A stretch of DNA of 64,000 nucleotides, taken from assembly GCA_001051155.2 (NCBI GenBank), contig JYIP02000002.1, positions 2,735,583 to 2,799,582 on the forward strand, read 5' to 3'. The stretch is from Chrysoporthe austroafricana. Lineage: Eukaryota > Ascomycota > Sordariomycetes > Diaporthales > Cryphonectriaceae. The position numbers were made by a program, and so were the translations under genes. Below are positions 10,254-20,336 of the stretch, in pieces. How positions within the stretch are numbered: the stretch's first letter is position 1; each line of letters begins with the position of its first letter. The notes beneath the pieces were generated by a model that was given only the letters and a program-made list of their open reading frames with translations, was not told the origin of the DNA and did not search any database.

Positions 10254-12272
10254 ATGGTTTTCTCGGCCCTACTACATGGCTCCGGAGACAGAGGAGGATC
10301 TAAGAGGCACTCCAGCCCGGCACCGCGGCCCGGCAAGAAGCGAACGGCGAGCCCGGCCTCCCTAGACGCTGACAAGGCTGCTGAGTACATCTTCGATGAC
10401 TCGCAACTCCTGCCTGCCCCCCCGCCGCCTCCCGACCTGCGCGACCTGAACAACAGCCTCGAGGCGCTCGCTGCCGTCTTCCCCGACGTGCAGATCGAGG
10501 TCTTTCGGGAGATGCTCGCCAGCTTCGACCAGGAGTCTAGGCTCGCCGTGGTCGCAGACACGCTGCTGAAGAACAGGGTTGTATGGGTCAAAGGGCGCTG
10601 GAGGAGCAACGGTGGTTCCAAAGAAGCCGCATGCCAGGCAGGCGACAAGACCACTCTCGTGCCTGCTGCCGAGACGTTCAGGAGCCCCGAGTACATAGCG
10701 GCGGCAAGAGGCCTGGCCTGGCACGAGTTCAAGGGCCTGTCCCGTTCAACAGTCAACGCTGTTCTGGCCGAGTCCAACTACTCGTACCTCGAAGCAAGAC
10801 GGACCCTCGTGGAACTCTCGCAGAAATCCTGGAGGTTCACGCTGTCTTCCTTGCTATATCGGAGAAAACCAGTGACATCGACAGAAGCAGAGGGCCACCC
10901 ACTGGTCGTATGGAAATCTACTGGTCAGGGGTCGATTGTGCCCTCTGTCAAGTCCAGTGGCAACCCAGAACTCGATCGCGAGCTGTTTCAGGAACTGGTG
11001 GTGCCTCTCAAAAGGTCTGCTAGGGAGAAGCTGGAGGAGGAAGACCTGAAATGCGCTGCAGCCATTAATCTGGAGGAGGCAGAGGCAGAGAACCAGACCC
11101 ACGAGTGCTGCTGTTGCTTCACCGACAGCCCGTTCGAGGACTTCACTGCTTGCAACACCAACGGGCACATGATATGCGTCAGATGCGTCCAGCTCTCCAT
11201 CAACGAGGCCATCTTCGGACAGGGCTGGGCAAAATCGATCATCGCGCAAACCGGTACACTCAGGTGTCCAGCAGTGCCCACGACCGCCAGCGCCGACCCG
11301 TGCGACGGCCACATCCCCTCGGATCAGATGCACCGCGCCATGCTTGGTGTGAAGAAGGGCGCCTCGATCATGCTCAAGCTCGAACAACGGCTCGCCGACC
11401 ACAGCCTTTCCGCGTCGGGGCTTCCCGTCGTCCGCTGCCCCTTCTGCGACTACGCTGAGGTGGACGACATCTACGTGGCTCCTGGCGAGCGCTGGCTCCG
11501 GCTCAAGGTTGAGAATCTGCACAACGTTGTCCTCATCTCCTTCGGAATTGTCTGCACGCCCTTCCTGCTGGTTCTGACGGTTCTCTCGCTCTTCCTTGCG
11601 CTGCTCTTTAGCTCAGAGCAGACATTCGGAGATCGGGTTGTGGCGGAATTCCGTGCCAGTATCGCAAGGCATCGACGCCGCCAGCGCGGGCTGCGGTTCA
11701 CATGCCAGTCCCCATCGTGTGGGAGAGCGTCGTGCCTGAGCTGTGGCAAGGCCTGGATAGATATCCACGTGTGCCACGAGTCGAGTCTTGTCGCGCTGCG
11801 CACGCAGGTCGAACAGGCCATGAGCATGGCCGTCAAGCGGGTCTGTCCGCGCTGCAACGCCTCCTTCGTGAAGACCGCGGGCTGCAACAAGATGACCTGC
11901 CAGTGCGGGTACAAGATGTGCTACGTGTGCCGGCGGGACATCGGCGGGCAGGAAGGCGAAGACGCGGGCTATCAGCACTTTTGCCAGCATTTCAGGCCGC
12001 AGGGCGACGGGCGGCCGTGCACGATCTGCAACAAGTGTAACCTTTGGGAGAAGGAGGACACCGATGCCGTGCTGCAGAAGGCGAAGGAGGAGGTGGAGAG
12101 GAAGTGGAAGGAGACGGAGAATCGCGAGCTGAGCGGAGCTGAGCTGGCGTTCCTCGAGACGGGCGTCGCGGTCAAGAGGAAGGACCAGGGGCTCGAGGCC
12201 GCTTTGGTTCATGGGCGGTTCCCAACTATCGTCGAGATATGCGATATGGTTGTCGGAAACCTCTTTGCTTGA
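10254..12272 (+). CDS. RBR-type E3 ubiquitin ligase (RNF216/TRIAD3-like) with membrane segment
   Basis: Intronless, 672 aa, ATG at 10254. A CUE-like helical motif lies near residues 66-110 (LEALAAVFPDVQ...VVADTLL). RING1 begins at about residue 285 (CCCC...CNTNGHMICVRC...CP). The CPFC pair at 394-397 and the FTCQSPSCGRASCLSCGKAW block (482-501) form the in-between-RING part. RING2 follows at 531-559 (CPRCNASFVKTAGCNKMTC...CYVC). By alignment to RBR enzymes the catalytic cysteine should be C544 in AGCNKMTC. These enzymes pass ubiquitin through a thioester on that cysteine. A strongly hydrophobic stretch (about 424-452, LISFGIVCTPFLLVLTVLSL) sits between CPFC and the rest of the IBR and reads as one or two membrane helices. 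No intron signals explain it. It suggests a membrane-anchored ligase, with topology still to be settled. A charged, possibly coiled-coil tail follows (about 598-640). Confidence 0.88.
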   Translation: MVFSALLHGSGDRGGSKRHSSPAPRPGKKRTASPASLDADKAAEYIFDDSQLLPAPPPPPDLRDLNNSLEALAAVFPDVQIEVFREMLASFDQESRLAVVADTLLKNRVVWVKGRWRSNGGSKEAACQAGDKTTLVPAAETFRSPEYIAAARGLAWHEFKGLSRSTVNAVLAESNYSYLEARRTLVELSQKSWRFTLSSLLYRRKPVTSTEAEGHPLVVWKSTGQGSIVPSVKSSGNPELDRELFQELVVPLKRSAREKLEEEDLKCAAAINLEEAEAENQTHECCCCFTDSPFEDFTACNTNGHMICVRCVQLSINEAIFGQGWAKSIIAQTGTLRCPAVPTTASADPCDGHIPSDQMHRAMLGVKKGASIMLKLEQRLADHSLSASGLPVVRCPFCDYAEVDDIYVAPGERWLRLKVENLHNVVLISFGIVCTPFLLVLTVLSLFLALLFSSEQTFGDRVVAEFRASIARHRRRQRGLRFTCQSPSCGRASCLSCGKAWIDIHVCHESSLVALRTQVEQAMSMAVKRVCPRCNASFVKTAGCNKMTCQCGYKMCYVCRRDIGGQEGEDAGYQHFCQHFRPQGDGRPCTICNKCNLWEKEDTDAVLQKAKEEVERKWKETENRELSGAELAFLETGVAVKRKDQGLEAALVHGRFPTIVEICDMVVGNLFA

Positions 12273-12775
12273 AAGTCGGCCTCGACGGAGTGACACAATA
12301 CGGCCTTCAACCACTCTTTTCATTTTCTGCGGACATCACAGCGACTGGCATCAGACAATGGGCACTCAAGACTGTACAGGGCATTGGTACGGAAATTAAC
12401 GGCGGGATCTCAACATTCGGCGTAACGGATTGATTGGCGGAAACAGGTTTGACTTTCGTAAATGCATAGGCTTGCTCGGCGTTACAGCATAACTCAGGAG
12501 CACAGATCATAGGATGCAGGATCAACATTGCGAGCATCGCGTGGAAATAGCTTATACCCTCCTTCATACGAGTTCCGTCTTTAAGACGACGAAGATATTT
12601 GTTTCCAGATAATTAATAGCATTCTCTAATGCATGAAATGTACCACTTACAACAGAAGATAAATTTGAAGCAAGGGCAGAATGCTGCTCATATGATAAAT
12701 ACACAGGTGCAACTTTCCAAAGCACGAGATACCACCCCTCATGTCAATCTTGACGCTCGTTACGGTTTCTTCACT
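12273..12775. other. Intergenic stretch between convergent genes
   Basis: About 500 bp between the 3' ends of the RBR ligase gene (plus) and FOX2 (minus). It holds the two 3' UTRs; I see no other gene. Confidence 0.6.
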
Positions 12776-15700
12776 TTAGATCTTGCCCTTCGCGCCGTCG
12801 ACAAGCTCAGCCGCGGCGCCACCGATGGCCAGCTTGCCCGTCTCCTTGACCTTGGTCTGGAAGACGACCTTGTTGCCCTCCTTCCACATCTCGGTCACAA
12901 GCGTCTCGCCCGGCAGGACGGTGCCGGCGAAGCGAACCTTAACATTCTTCAAGGGGCCGAATCTGCGCGTCTCGTCAGTACCGGGGGACGGTATAGCACC
13001 ATAGACTTGCGAATGCGACTTACTGCTCGTAAACAGCCTTGCTAGCGATACCGAAGAAGCAGAGACCGTGGAGGATAGGCACCTTGAAGCCGCCCATCTT
13101 GGCGAAGGCAGGGCCGACATGGAGGGGGCTGTCGGGCGTGTTAGCATAGTCTCTCCCTTCCTACACCTGAGTGGCCACCATCTTACTTGTAGTCCCCACT
13201 CAACCGGTAAATGCAGGCCTGTTCCTCCGTCGTCTTCTCCTCGACGACGACATCTGGTGCGCGGCCCGGCGGCTTGTTCGCAGCGGTGCTGGCACCCCTG
13301 TCAGCCGGCTTCTTCTGGCCGTCAAACCCACCACATCCCCTGAGGAATACCGTCATCTCGTTGTAGAACAGCTCCTCGCCCGTCTCAGCGTTGGAGGTCG
13401 TTACGCCGTGCTTCACGACGGCGGCATTGCCCTTGTCGACGACCTCGATAAGCTTGGCCTTGGACAGGAGCCTCCCGGACGTCGGGATGGGGTACTTCCG
13501 GACTTCGAGGAACTGTTCGCCGTGCAGCAGCATCATGGGGCTGAAATTGGGTACCAGCTCGTCGTAGCTGAAGGGCGCTTCGGCGTCGAAGGGCGGGATG
13601 ACGCCGAAGCTGGGGAGCACTTGAAAGTCCTCGGCTCCCTCGCTGCGGTAGAGTGTTAGAAGACGTTGATTGGATTCTCAGAAGTAAGTGTACCAAGCAA
13701 CTTACAAGACGTAGCGCAGATCCGTCCGCTTCGCGCCCACACCGAGGTTGTAGAGCATCACGTCACGCTCGGCATATTTGAACTCCGTGGGGTTCCCTTC
13801 CTTTTTCAGGGCGGCTTGTATAGCGTCTAGATATTGATTCCCACCGGAAGGAGCATCGCTCTGGAGAAACAGAAGTATTAGACCACGGGCAAGGCTATAT
13901 TGTCTGGGCTATGCTACTCTTCGCGACTAAAGGCGGCAAGATAAGATTCAAGTCAGAGGGCTCATACCTTGGCACTCCCACCACGCTTGTTTCCTGCATT
14001 CGCCATGATTTTCTCCAAACTCGCTTGGGTCTTATCAGGGTGGTCAGCGCGGCCGTCGAAGGTGACGATATCCTTCCAGTTCTTGAGCACCTCCTCGGGT
14101 GCCAATGGAACATCGGTCGGGAAGCCGTGGCCTCCGGTCCGCTGCCACCTGGTGGCGCCGACCCAGCCGCTGCCGACCTCGTACAGACCGCCAGTTGGGT
14201 TCTTGGGCACCTTGTCGCTGCAAAGAGCGACGACCACAGGTGCAATGTAGTCGGGCTTGAAAGCCTGCACAAGTTCCTCGGGGAGGATTGTCCTCGTCAT
14301 CGCAGTACCGGCATTAGGAGCGATGGTGTTGACATAGATGTTGTACTTGGCGCCTTCGAGGGCGAGAGCACGCGAGAGACCAAGGATGGCGCATTTCTGA
14401 GATACTCGTTAGCTTGGGTAGTCAAATGACGAGCATGTTTTGAGAGAACCTACGGCCGCTGAGTAATTTGCCTGACCAAAGTTGCCGTAAATGCCGGATG
14501 TGGAAGTGGTGTTGATGATACGACCGTACTTCTGCTTGAGCATGTACGGCCAAGCTGCCTTGGTCACCTTGTACGTACCACGGGCATGTACGTTCATGAC
14601 GGGGTCCCATAGGCTGTCATCCATGTTGTGGAAGGACTTGTCCCTCAAAATACCTGCATTGTTGATGACAATGTCGATCCGGCCAAAAGCATCAATTGCG
14701 GCCTTGACAACGGTATCACCGTCCTCGGCCGAAGCCTTGACACCCACGGCCTTGCCACCCATCTTCTTGATCTCATCGACGACGCCATCGGGGTTCGCGA
14801 GATCGTTGACAACAATGGCAGCACCGTATTTAGCGAATGCCAACGCATATGCCCGGCCAATACTACGACACAATTAGAAGCAAATTTAGACGGTGTGCAT
14901 AAGTTCCTCACTTACCCAGCGCCTCCACCAGTGACAAGAGCGACGCGGCCGGAGAAGTCAAGCTTCTCTCCTGGTGGGTTGGGGCCCAGCTTCTTAGATT
15001 CCTCCAGAAGGGTGACGAAGTCGTTGGGGCCAGTCGGGTGCTGAGGCTTGGAGAAGTCGATGATCTGGTCCCAGTTCTTCAGGATAGCACCAGGGGTGTA
15101 GGTGTCGTCACACTTGAGGAGCTGGCCGTTGGACCGCTCCCACCTCAGCTTGGCCATGTGACCGCCGCCGACCTCGAAGATGCCACCAGTCTCGGTCTTG
15201 TTGTCCTTGTGGACCAGTACAGCGACCAGAGGCACGACCCACTCAGGCTTCATGAGCTCGAGGATATCCGGGGGCATGACAGTCTCGGTCATGCGGCTAG
15301 CCGCGATGGGCGCGATCACATTGCAGAGGATGTTGTACTTGATTCCCTCCTTAGCCAGGGTCTCCGTGAAGCCCACCTGGGCCAGTTTTGCGGCTGCACG
15401 CTGTCAGAAGAGGGGAGACTTGAGCACCCTGGGATTTGGCCGAGGCTCACCGGAATAATTTGTCTGGCCGAAGTTGCCGAACAGTCCCGCGGCCGAGGCG
15501 GTGTTGATAACACGACCGTATTTTTGTTTCCTGAAGTGCGGCCATGCTGCCCTAGCACACTTGTAGGCGCCCCTGACGTGGACCTTGAAGATAAGGTCCC
15601 AGTCCTGGTCCTTGATGTTCTTGAAGCTGACATCACGGAGGATGCCGGCATTGTTGATCAGGACATCGACTCGGCCGAAGGCCTGGATGGCAGTCTCGAT

Positions 15701-16035
15701 GATCTTGTCGCCATCTTCGACGGAGTTATAGTTGGCAACGGCCTTGCCTCCGTTCTTCTTGATCTCGTCAACTACGACATCAGCGGCCTATTGGGCCAGA
15801 AAGCCGTCAGTCTAAGATCCAGATAGCCATTGCTGCTCCCACCAGGCCACGGGCAGAGTGCACGCTGCGTACTGACCTTTGTGGAGTTGCCTTCTCCCTT
15901 GAAAGACCCTCCCAAGTCGTTGACTACAACGCTGGCTCCCCTTGATCCGAAGAAGGTGGCATAGGCTTTCCCCAGACCACCGCCAGCACCAGTAACGACG
16001 ACAACCTGGCCGTCGAACCTTAATTGACCCGACAT
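12776..16035 (-). CDS. fox2: Peroxisomal multifunctional beta-oxidation enzyme (hydratase-dehydrogenase)
   Basis: Nine exons, 904 aa: 16035-15877, 15787-15451, 15393-14916, 14862-14454, 14396-13968, 13860-13706, 13642-13187, 13128-13024, 12962-12776. Every join is in phase with good splice sites. Two tandem short-chain dehydrogenase domains ([10 protein letters not shown] at the N-terminus, TGGGAGIGRAYAL in the second; both with NNAGILRD and YGRVIN or YGRIIN) provide (3R)-hydroxyacyl-CoA dehydrogenase activity. The C-terminal hot-dog domain is a 2-enoyl-CoA hydratase 2 with the motif [17 protein letters not shown], whose Asp and His are catalytic. The length matches fungal FOX2 (about 900 aa). 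It converts trans-2-enoyl-CoA to 3-ketoacyl-CoA in peroxisomes. The C-terminus reads ...DGAKGKI, not a canonical SKL-like PTS1. The start ATG at 16035-16033 opens directly into the Rossmann fold. Two CCTCGG-core sites lie upstream. Confidence 0.95.
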
Positions 16036-16236
16036 GTCTAGGAGATATGAAAGAGACAGGCACTCAAAACTCAAAGCACAAGTTTATAGCAATGCGAGGA
16101 TCGGTAGACAAGAGCACGGGAGGTTGAGAATCGTGCGCAGAGGCTGTGATCCTTTATGGAGTGTGAGAGGAACTGAAGAGACGCCGGAATGCGAACAAAG
16201 CTACGATGTCAGTTCGATCGGTAAACGGCCTCTCGA

Positions 16237-16247
16237 GCCTCGGCTCA
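16237..16247. promoter_or_regulatory. CCTCGG-core element in FOX2 promoter (AGCCTCGGCTC)
   Basis: CCTCGG is the core bound by the FarA/FarB/Ctf1 Zn2Cys6 regulators of fatty-acid genes in Aspergillus and relatives. Here it is embedded in GAGCCTCGGCTC, a near-palindrome (16236-16247), about 200 bp upstream of the FOX2 start codon. Function is inferred from motif and position. Confidence 0.4.
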
Positions 16248-16296
16248 AAACCCCCCTGCTCACCTGGTCAATCCCCAGACCAAGGCTTACATAGTA

Positions 16297-16302
16297 CCGA
16301 GG
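16297..16302. promoter_or_regulatory. Second CCTCGG-core element (CCGAGG) in FOX2 promoter
   Basis: Reverse orientation of the same core, about 55 bp further from FOX2. A single hexamer match is weak alone; its pairing with the first site next to a beta-oxidation gene makes it more credible. Confidence 0.3.
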
Positions 16303-16784
16303 GGCCTGTGGGGAAACTAAGTCCCCGGCACACCCGGTCTGCAGCTAAACCCCCCTGGGAAGCTTACAGGAGCCTCACTTTCACATGCTTCAGACGGGCG
16401 CCGGCCTGCGGATGAAGTCATGTGCCAATCTCTCATCCAGGTAAAATAGTATTTGCAGTGCAAATCAGCCCTGCAGAACAGCGCTGTGGTGACAGAAGTG
16501 TGCACCATCAAAGGTCTGGCTACACAGAGAGCTTGGACGAGATCCATATGGAGGCCTGTCGTCCTCCATCGAAAGTGTGAGTACTTGAAGGTACATATAT
16601 GATGTACCCCAAGTAGGCGGGATGTGGAGAGCTCTGGCAAGCAAGGGCGTGAAGTCATCTCGAGTCCGAGTCCGGGGGTTCGTTTGACCGCACATGAAGA
16701 TATATAGCGCAGCCCAACAAGGAGCCAACCATTCAATTTCAGTTCTGATATGCAGAAGTTGCAGAAGTCCTCAGCTCGTTCAAT

Positions 16785-17762
16785 ATGGCCAGCACCCCTG
16801 ACGTCCCCTTACAGTCTCGAATGATAGATGATAAGTCGCCCAAGTGCATCCCCTTCAGTGAGCCCCTCCCCTGACTCATCACAACCCTCTTCGCCCCGCA
16901 GGCCTCTTTAACAACGCCACCAGTCCTCGAGCGCCTCAAGGCCTACCGGTCCTCCAGCGATGGCATTAACAGGCCCTTCATCATCGGGCTGAACGGCGTC
17001 CAGGGCGTCGGCAAGACCACCCTCGTCCGCGCCCTCGCCGAGACCCTGCAGCAGCGCGAGCTCCTGCAGACGCTCGTCGTCAGCATCGACGACTTCTACC
17101 TGCGGCACAGCGACCAGCTCGCCCTCGCCGCCGCGCACCCGGACAACGCGCTGGTGCAGGTGCGCGGCGAGCCAGGGACACACGACGTCGTCCTGCTGCG
17201 GGATGTCTTCCGGTCGCTTTGCACGGGTCAGCCGACGCTCATCCCGGCGTATGACAAGGGAGCGTTCGATGGACTGGGCGATCGGTTGCCGGAGTCTCGG
17301 TGGACGGCTGTGAACCAGGAGGGGCAGCCGAGGGTACAGGTTGTCTTGTTGGAAGGGTGGTGTGTGGGTTTCAGGAGTATCTCTCATGAAGTGATTGAGG
17401 CAAAGTGGATGGCGCCGAGCCGGACGCTGGCGCTGCATAAGTTGGAGGATCTGTGCTTCATTGATGACCAGCTGAGAGGGTATGATATCGTCACAGATCT
17501 TTTTAATGCGTTCATTCACATCGATGCCGAGGATACCGAGTACGTCTATGACTGGAGGCTGCAACAGGAGGAGCAGCTGAGACGGGAAAGGGGCACGGGC
17601 ATGACGGACGAGCAGGTCATCAAGTTTGTGGACGCTTACTACCCTGCGTACGAGCTCTTCTCGGACGGTGTGAGGAACGGAATATTCCTCGACCGGAGGG
17701 GCTGTCAGTTGCGCCTCGTCGTTGGCAAGGACAGGACGGTCATCGACAAGATTATCATTTGA
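16785..17762 (+). CDS. P-loop kinase, D-glycerate 3-kinase / TDA10-like
   Basis: Two exons, 16785-16857 and 16924-17762, 303 aa. The donor is AGTGAGC; the acceptor is CCACCAG at 16917-16923, not the nearer GCAG at 16902, because only CCACCAG keeps frame and gives the conserved join DDKSPKCIPF-ILERLKAYR. A CCTGAC branch site lies in the intron. Walker A is GVQGVGKTT (about residues 49-57), and SIDDFYLRH follows, as in the uridine-kinase-like NTPase superfamily. Further family motifs are LIPAYDKGAFDG, RPE-like LPESRW, VVLLEGWCVGF and QLRRERGTGMTDEQVIKFVD. Plant glycerate kinases of this family phosphorylate D-glycerate to 3-phosphoglycerate; yeast Tda10 is an uncharacterised relative. The fungal substrate is inferred. 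It is divergent from FOX2 and convergent with ECM11. Confidence 0.85.
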
Positions 17763-18118
17763 TGTCTTCGACACAATTGAGGTATCTCGAAGATACTCTG
17801 AATAGCACAAGCCAGAAACGGTCCAAACCCGCAAACATGCCTTAGATCTGAACGCCATCGCTCGCCTTCCTTTTTTCAGTACATAATCTTGTAAACCGTG
17901 CCAATTATCGTACGTCCTAGCAACGCCTTGGGTATATGAAGCAACAGGATGGCCATGCATCAATCGAAGCGTCGGCATCTGCTAATACCATGATTAGAGC
18001 AGATCCTAGATGCTTTCTTCCTCTCACAATGGCCTCTCATGCCAGATCCTCAGCTACGCTCCTTATGTCAGTGAACAAAATTGCATAGGCCCAACCAGAC
18101 GCCTGCTGTTATCCACGT
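17763..18118. other. Intergenic stretch between convergent genes
   Basis: About 356 bp joining the 3' ends of the glycerate-kinase-like gene and ECM11. No gene seen. Confidence 0.6.
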
Positions 18119-19813
18119 CTAGTCTTCCAGCTCTTTGCCCTCCATCATTGCTTTGCCGTCATGCTTCAGTTTCGAGAGCTTGCGGTCTATACTCTCTTTC
18201 TTGCGCCGCACAGCCTCTTCTCGATTCGAAATCTCCGCCTCATACTGCGCCACTATCTTGCGCTTGTCCTGACGCGCCTCCTTCATCTTCCTGATGATGT
18301 CTCCAAACTGCTCCAGAAACCAGTCACCGCTGTTCTCCCAGTCTCGGACTGACATCTGAGTGAAAAATTGGGTCTGAGCATCCTCACCCTTGTCGCTATA
18401 GAACCGGAGCCTGTCGCCAAGGTTGTCTGCTGGAGGTTTGGCAGGCGACTGGGCCACCTGCTTGGTAGGATCGTGATCGAACGGCTCATTCTGAAGCTCC
18501 GCGAAGCTCATCTGCTGCAGAGCTGCGTCATCATAGTCGATGTCACGGCGTCGTTTTTTTGATGGAGAATGCTGAGCGATGAAGCGAGACATCGGGCTGG
18601 CTTGCAAGACCTCATCTTGCACAACGACTGTCTTTGGAGGCTTTGGTGGCAGAAGGGGATTCTGGGGATTGAAGACCACTGTCGCATCGTTGGGAACGAT
18701 CTTCTGCTTGCGCATCTTGGGTGTAGGCTGGTGCTGCTGGAATTCGTCCTCTTGTGGAAGACCATCGCTCTCATCAGCATCCGAGCCTGCCGAAGGAGCG
18801 TCCTCGATGCTCTGCAGAATGTTCGGGCGCTGACCGATCGTTGGGCGTTGATCGCTGATGCTATGGATCCTGTCCGGCTTCGCAAATATCTGCGGGTGAA
18901 TGGCTTCACTTACGCCGTCGTACTTCTCCGGGGACAGTTTCTTAGCAGCATCTATGTGATAAGCTGCGCGCTCGACGTGAGTAAGGCCCTTATGCGGCTC
19001 ACTCCCGCGGTACGGGAAGCTTGAAAGCAGGAAGCCACCACCCCGCTCAGCCCGAGGACTCATCTCCTCTGATGTTGTAGCAAAGGGGTCTTCTCGAAAA
19101 CGAGGTGCCTCTGGTATGGTGCCTCTCGGCGGATGGGTGATCATGCTTGTACTGAAGCCTTTCGGATCCATTGTACTGACATCGAGCAAGCCATTCTTGA
19201 CCGTGAAGGCCGGGATACCTCTAGATACCTTCCTTTTGCTCTTGTCTCGTCCAATGAACGGTGTGTTCTCTGAACTCCTGTGTTTGGATCGCCGTCTGCT
19301 CGGGGGTGGGCGATTGACGAGTATGTCGGACTTGGTATCGTCATTATCTCCGCCATGATGAAGTGATGCAGGACGTGTGGGCACACTCTCTGAGAACAAA
19401 GAGTGAATGTTCGATTGCTCCTCCCAACGCTCACGCAGCCCTCCGTCATTCTCGTCATGCTCCAAGTCAGCCCCCAGCGACATGGGCGGTGCGGATTCCC
19501 AGCCAGGACGCGCTTCGAGGAATCCATCTTGGGGTTGAGAGGCCGAGTTTTTGATGAGAGGACTGCCGGGAGGCAACATACCGCCGTTTCCTAGTCTTGC
19601 AGGCTTAGACATGTTGAGAGGTATCTTCATAGACTCCAGGTTTTTTATGTCATGCTTTGCTCCGAGAGGTGAGGATGCAGAGACAGCACCGGCAGCATTG
19701 GCGATGACCTGCCGAGGTGGGCTGCCTGGCCCATGAGCATTGATTTCCGGTGTACCCTCATGCTGAGAGATGAAGTTCTGCAACTTCTTTTTTGCAGTAG
19801 GCACCATCATCAT
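18119..19813 (-). CDS. ECM11: ECM11-domain protein
   Basis: Intronless, 564 aa. The start is the first of three consecutive ATGs (19813-19805); the open frame continues upstream but has no other ATG. Most of the protein is low-complexity and polar, as expected for a disordered scaffold: PSRRRSKHRSSENTP, MRKQKIVPND, HSPSKKRRRDIDYDD. The conserved part is C-terminal (about 460-564): FFTQMSVRDWENSGDWFLEQ, then FGDIIRKMKEARQDKRKIV and a charged coiled coil with many Arg/Lys/Glu. This matches the ECM11 domain. Yeast Ecm11 pairs with Gmc2 in the central element of the meiotic synaptonemal complex and affects crossing-over. In filamentous fungi the domain is conserved but less studied, so a meiotic role is inference. 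It is divergent from NBP35 across about 520 bp. Confidence 0.8.
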   Translation of the reverse strand: MMMVPTAKKKLQNFISQHEGTPEINAHGPGSPPRQVIANAAGAVSASSPLGAKHDIKNLESMKIPLNMSKPARLGNGGMLPPGSPLIKNSASQPQDGFLEARPGWESAPPMSLGADLEHDENDGGLRERWEEQSNIHSLFSESVPTRPASLHHGGDNDDTKSDILVNRPPPSRRRSKHRSSENTPFIGRDKSKRKVSRGIPAFTVKNGLLDVSTMDPKGFSTSMITHPPRGTIPEAPRFREDPFATTSEEMSPRAERGGGFLLSSFPYRGSEPHKGLTHVERAAYHIDAAKKLSPEKYDGVSEAIHPQIFAKPDRIHSISDQRPTIGQRPNILQSIEDAPSAGSDADESDGLPQEDEFQQHQPTPKMRKQKIVPNDATVVFNPQNPLLPPKPPKTVVVQDEVLQASPMSRFIAQHSPSKKRRRDIDYDDAALQQMSFAELQNEPFDHDPTKQVAQSPAKPPADNLGDRLRFYSDKGEDAQTQFFTQMSVRDWENSGDWFLEQFGDIIRKMKEARQDKRKIVAQYEAEISNREEAVRRKKESIDRKLSKLKHDGKAMMEGKELED

Positions 19814-20336
19814 GAGAATCACCCGAGGGCGGTTGTCAATAGCTGACGACCGGATTGGGACGGACGAGCCTCTGAATGAGAAGGCTTGGCTGCGCCAGAG
19901 ATCCTCCACGAGGGACGCATGCAGTCGGCACGGGTTCAGTGCATCGCAGGTGAGATGAGGGAAAGGAGCAGGCGATAGAGACCAAAGATCGGAAGATTGA
20001 AAACGGGAGTGAAAGCTGGGTCTCAGGCAATTTGGCTGGCTTCTGGTAACAATGGCTATGAGCACGACGCGGCGCGTCGTGCCTTCCCCAGAATATTACG
20101 ACAGGGGTTCACTGCCTGCCACTGACCGCAGTGTAGTGGGGTCCCGCCTGCTCTGAAGAATGCCTGTCACCCACCCGTGCCACCTAGTCGCTGGGCCGAT
20201 CTCGGGTACGGTTTAACGCAGCGCATTAGCAATCAACTTTGCCCGCACGGAGCATCATCGTCAGGACCGGAATTCTTTCCTCCGCAAACTTCAAACGAGA
20301 CTTTCTTTCTACCACGACCCTTACCATATCCTCACC
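19814..20336. other. Divergent promoter region, ECM11 / NBP35
   Basis: About 520 bp between two divergent start codons. The first 250 bp on the ECM11 side are open in the ECM11 frame but lack an ATG, so they are more likely 5' UTR. No other gene seen. Confidence 0.55.

Larger units (their letters stand above)
16036..16784. other. Divergent promoter region, FOX2 / glycerate kinase
   Basis: About 750 bp between two divergently transcribed genes, so it holds both promoters. It contains two CCTCGG-core elements in opposite orientation nearer FOX2. I see no further gene. Confidence 0.6.

Noticed and set aside
16902..16923. Nearer acceptor (CCCCGCAG at 16902) for intron 1 of the glycerate-kinase-like gene
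   Set aside because: It would put exon 2 out of phase; the CCACCAG acceptor ending at 16923 keeps phase and restores the conserved CIPFILERL join.
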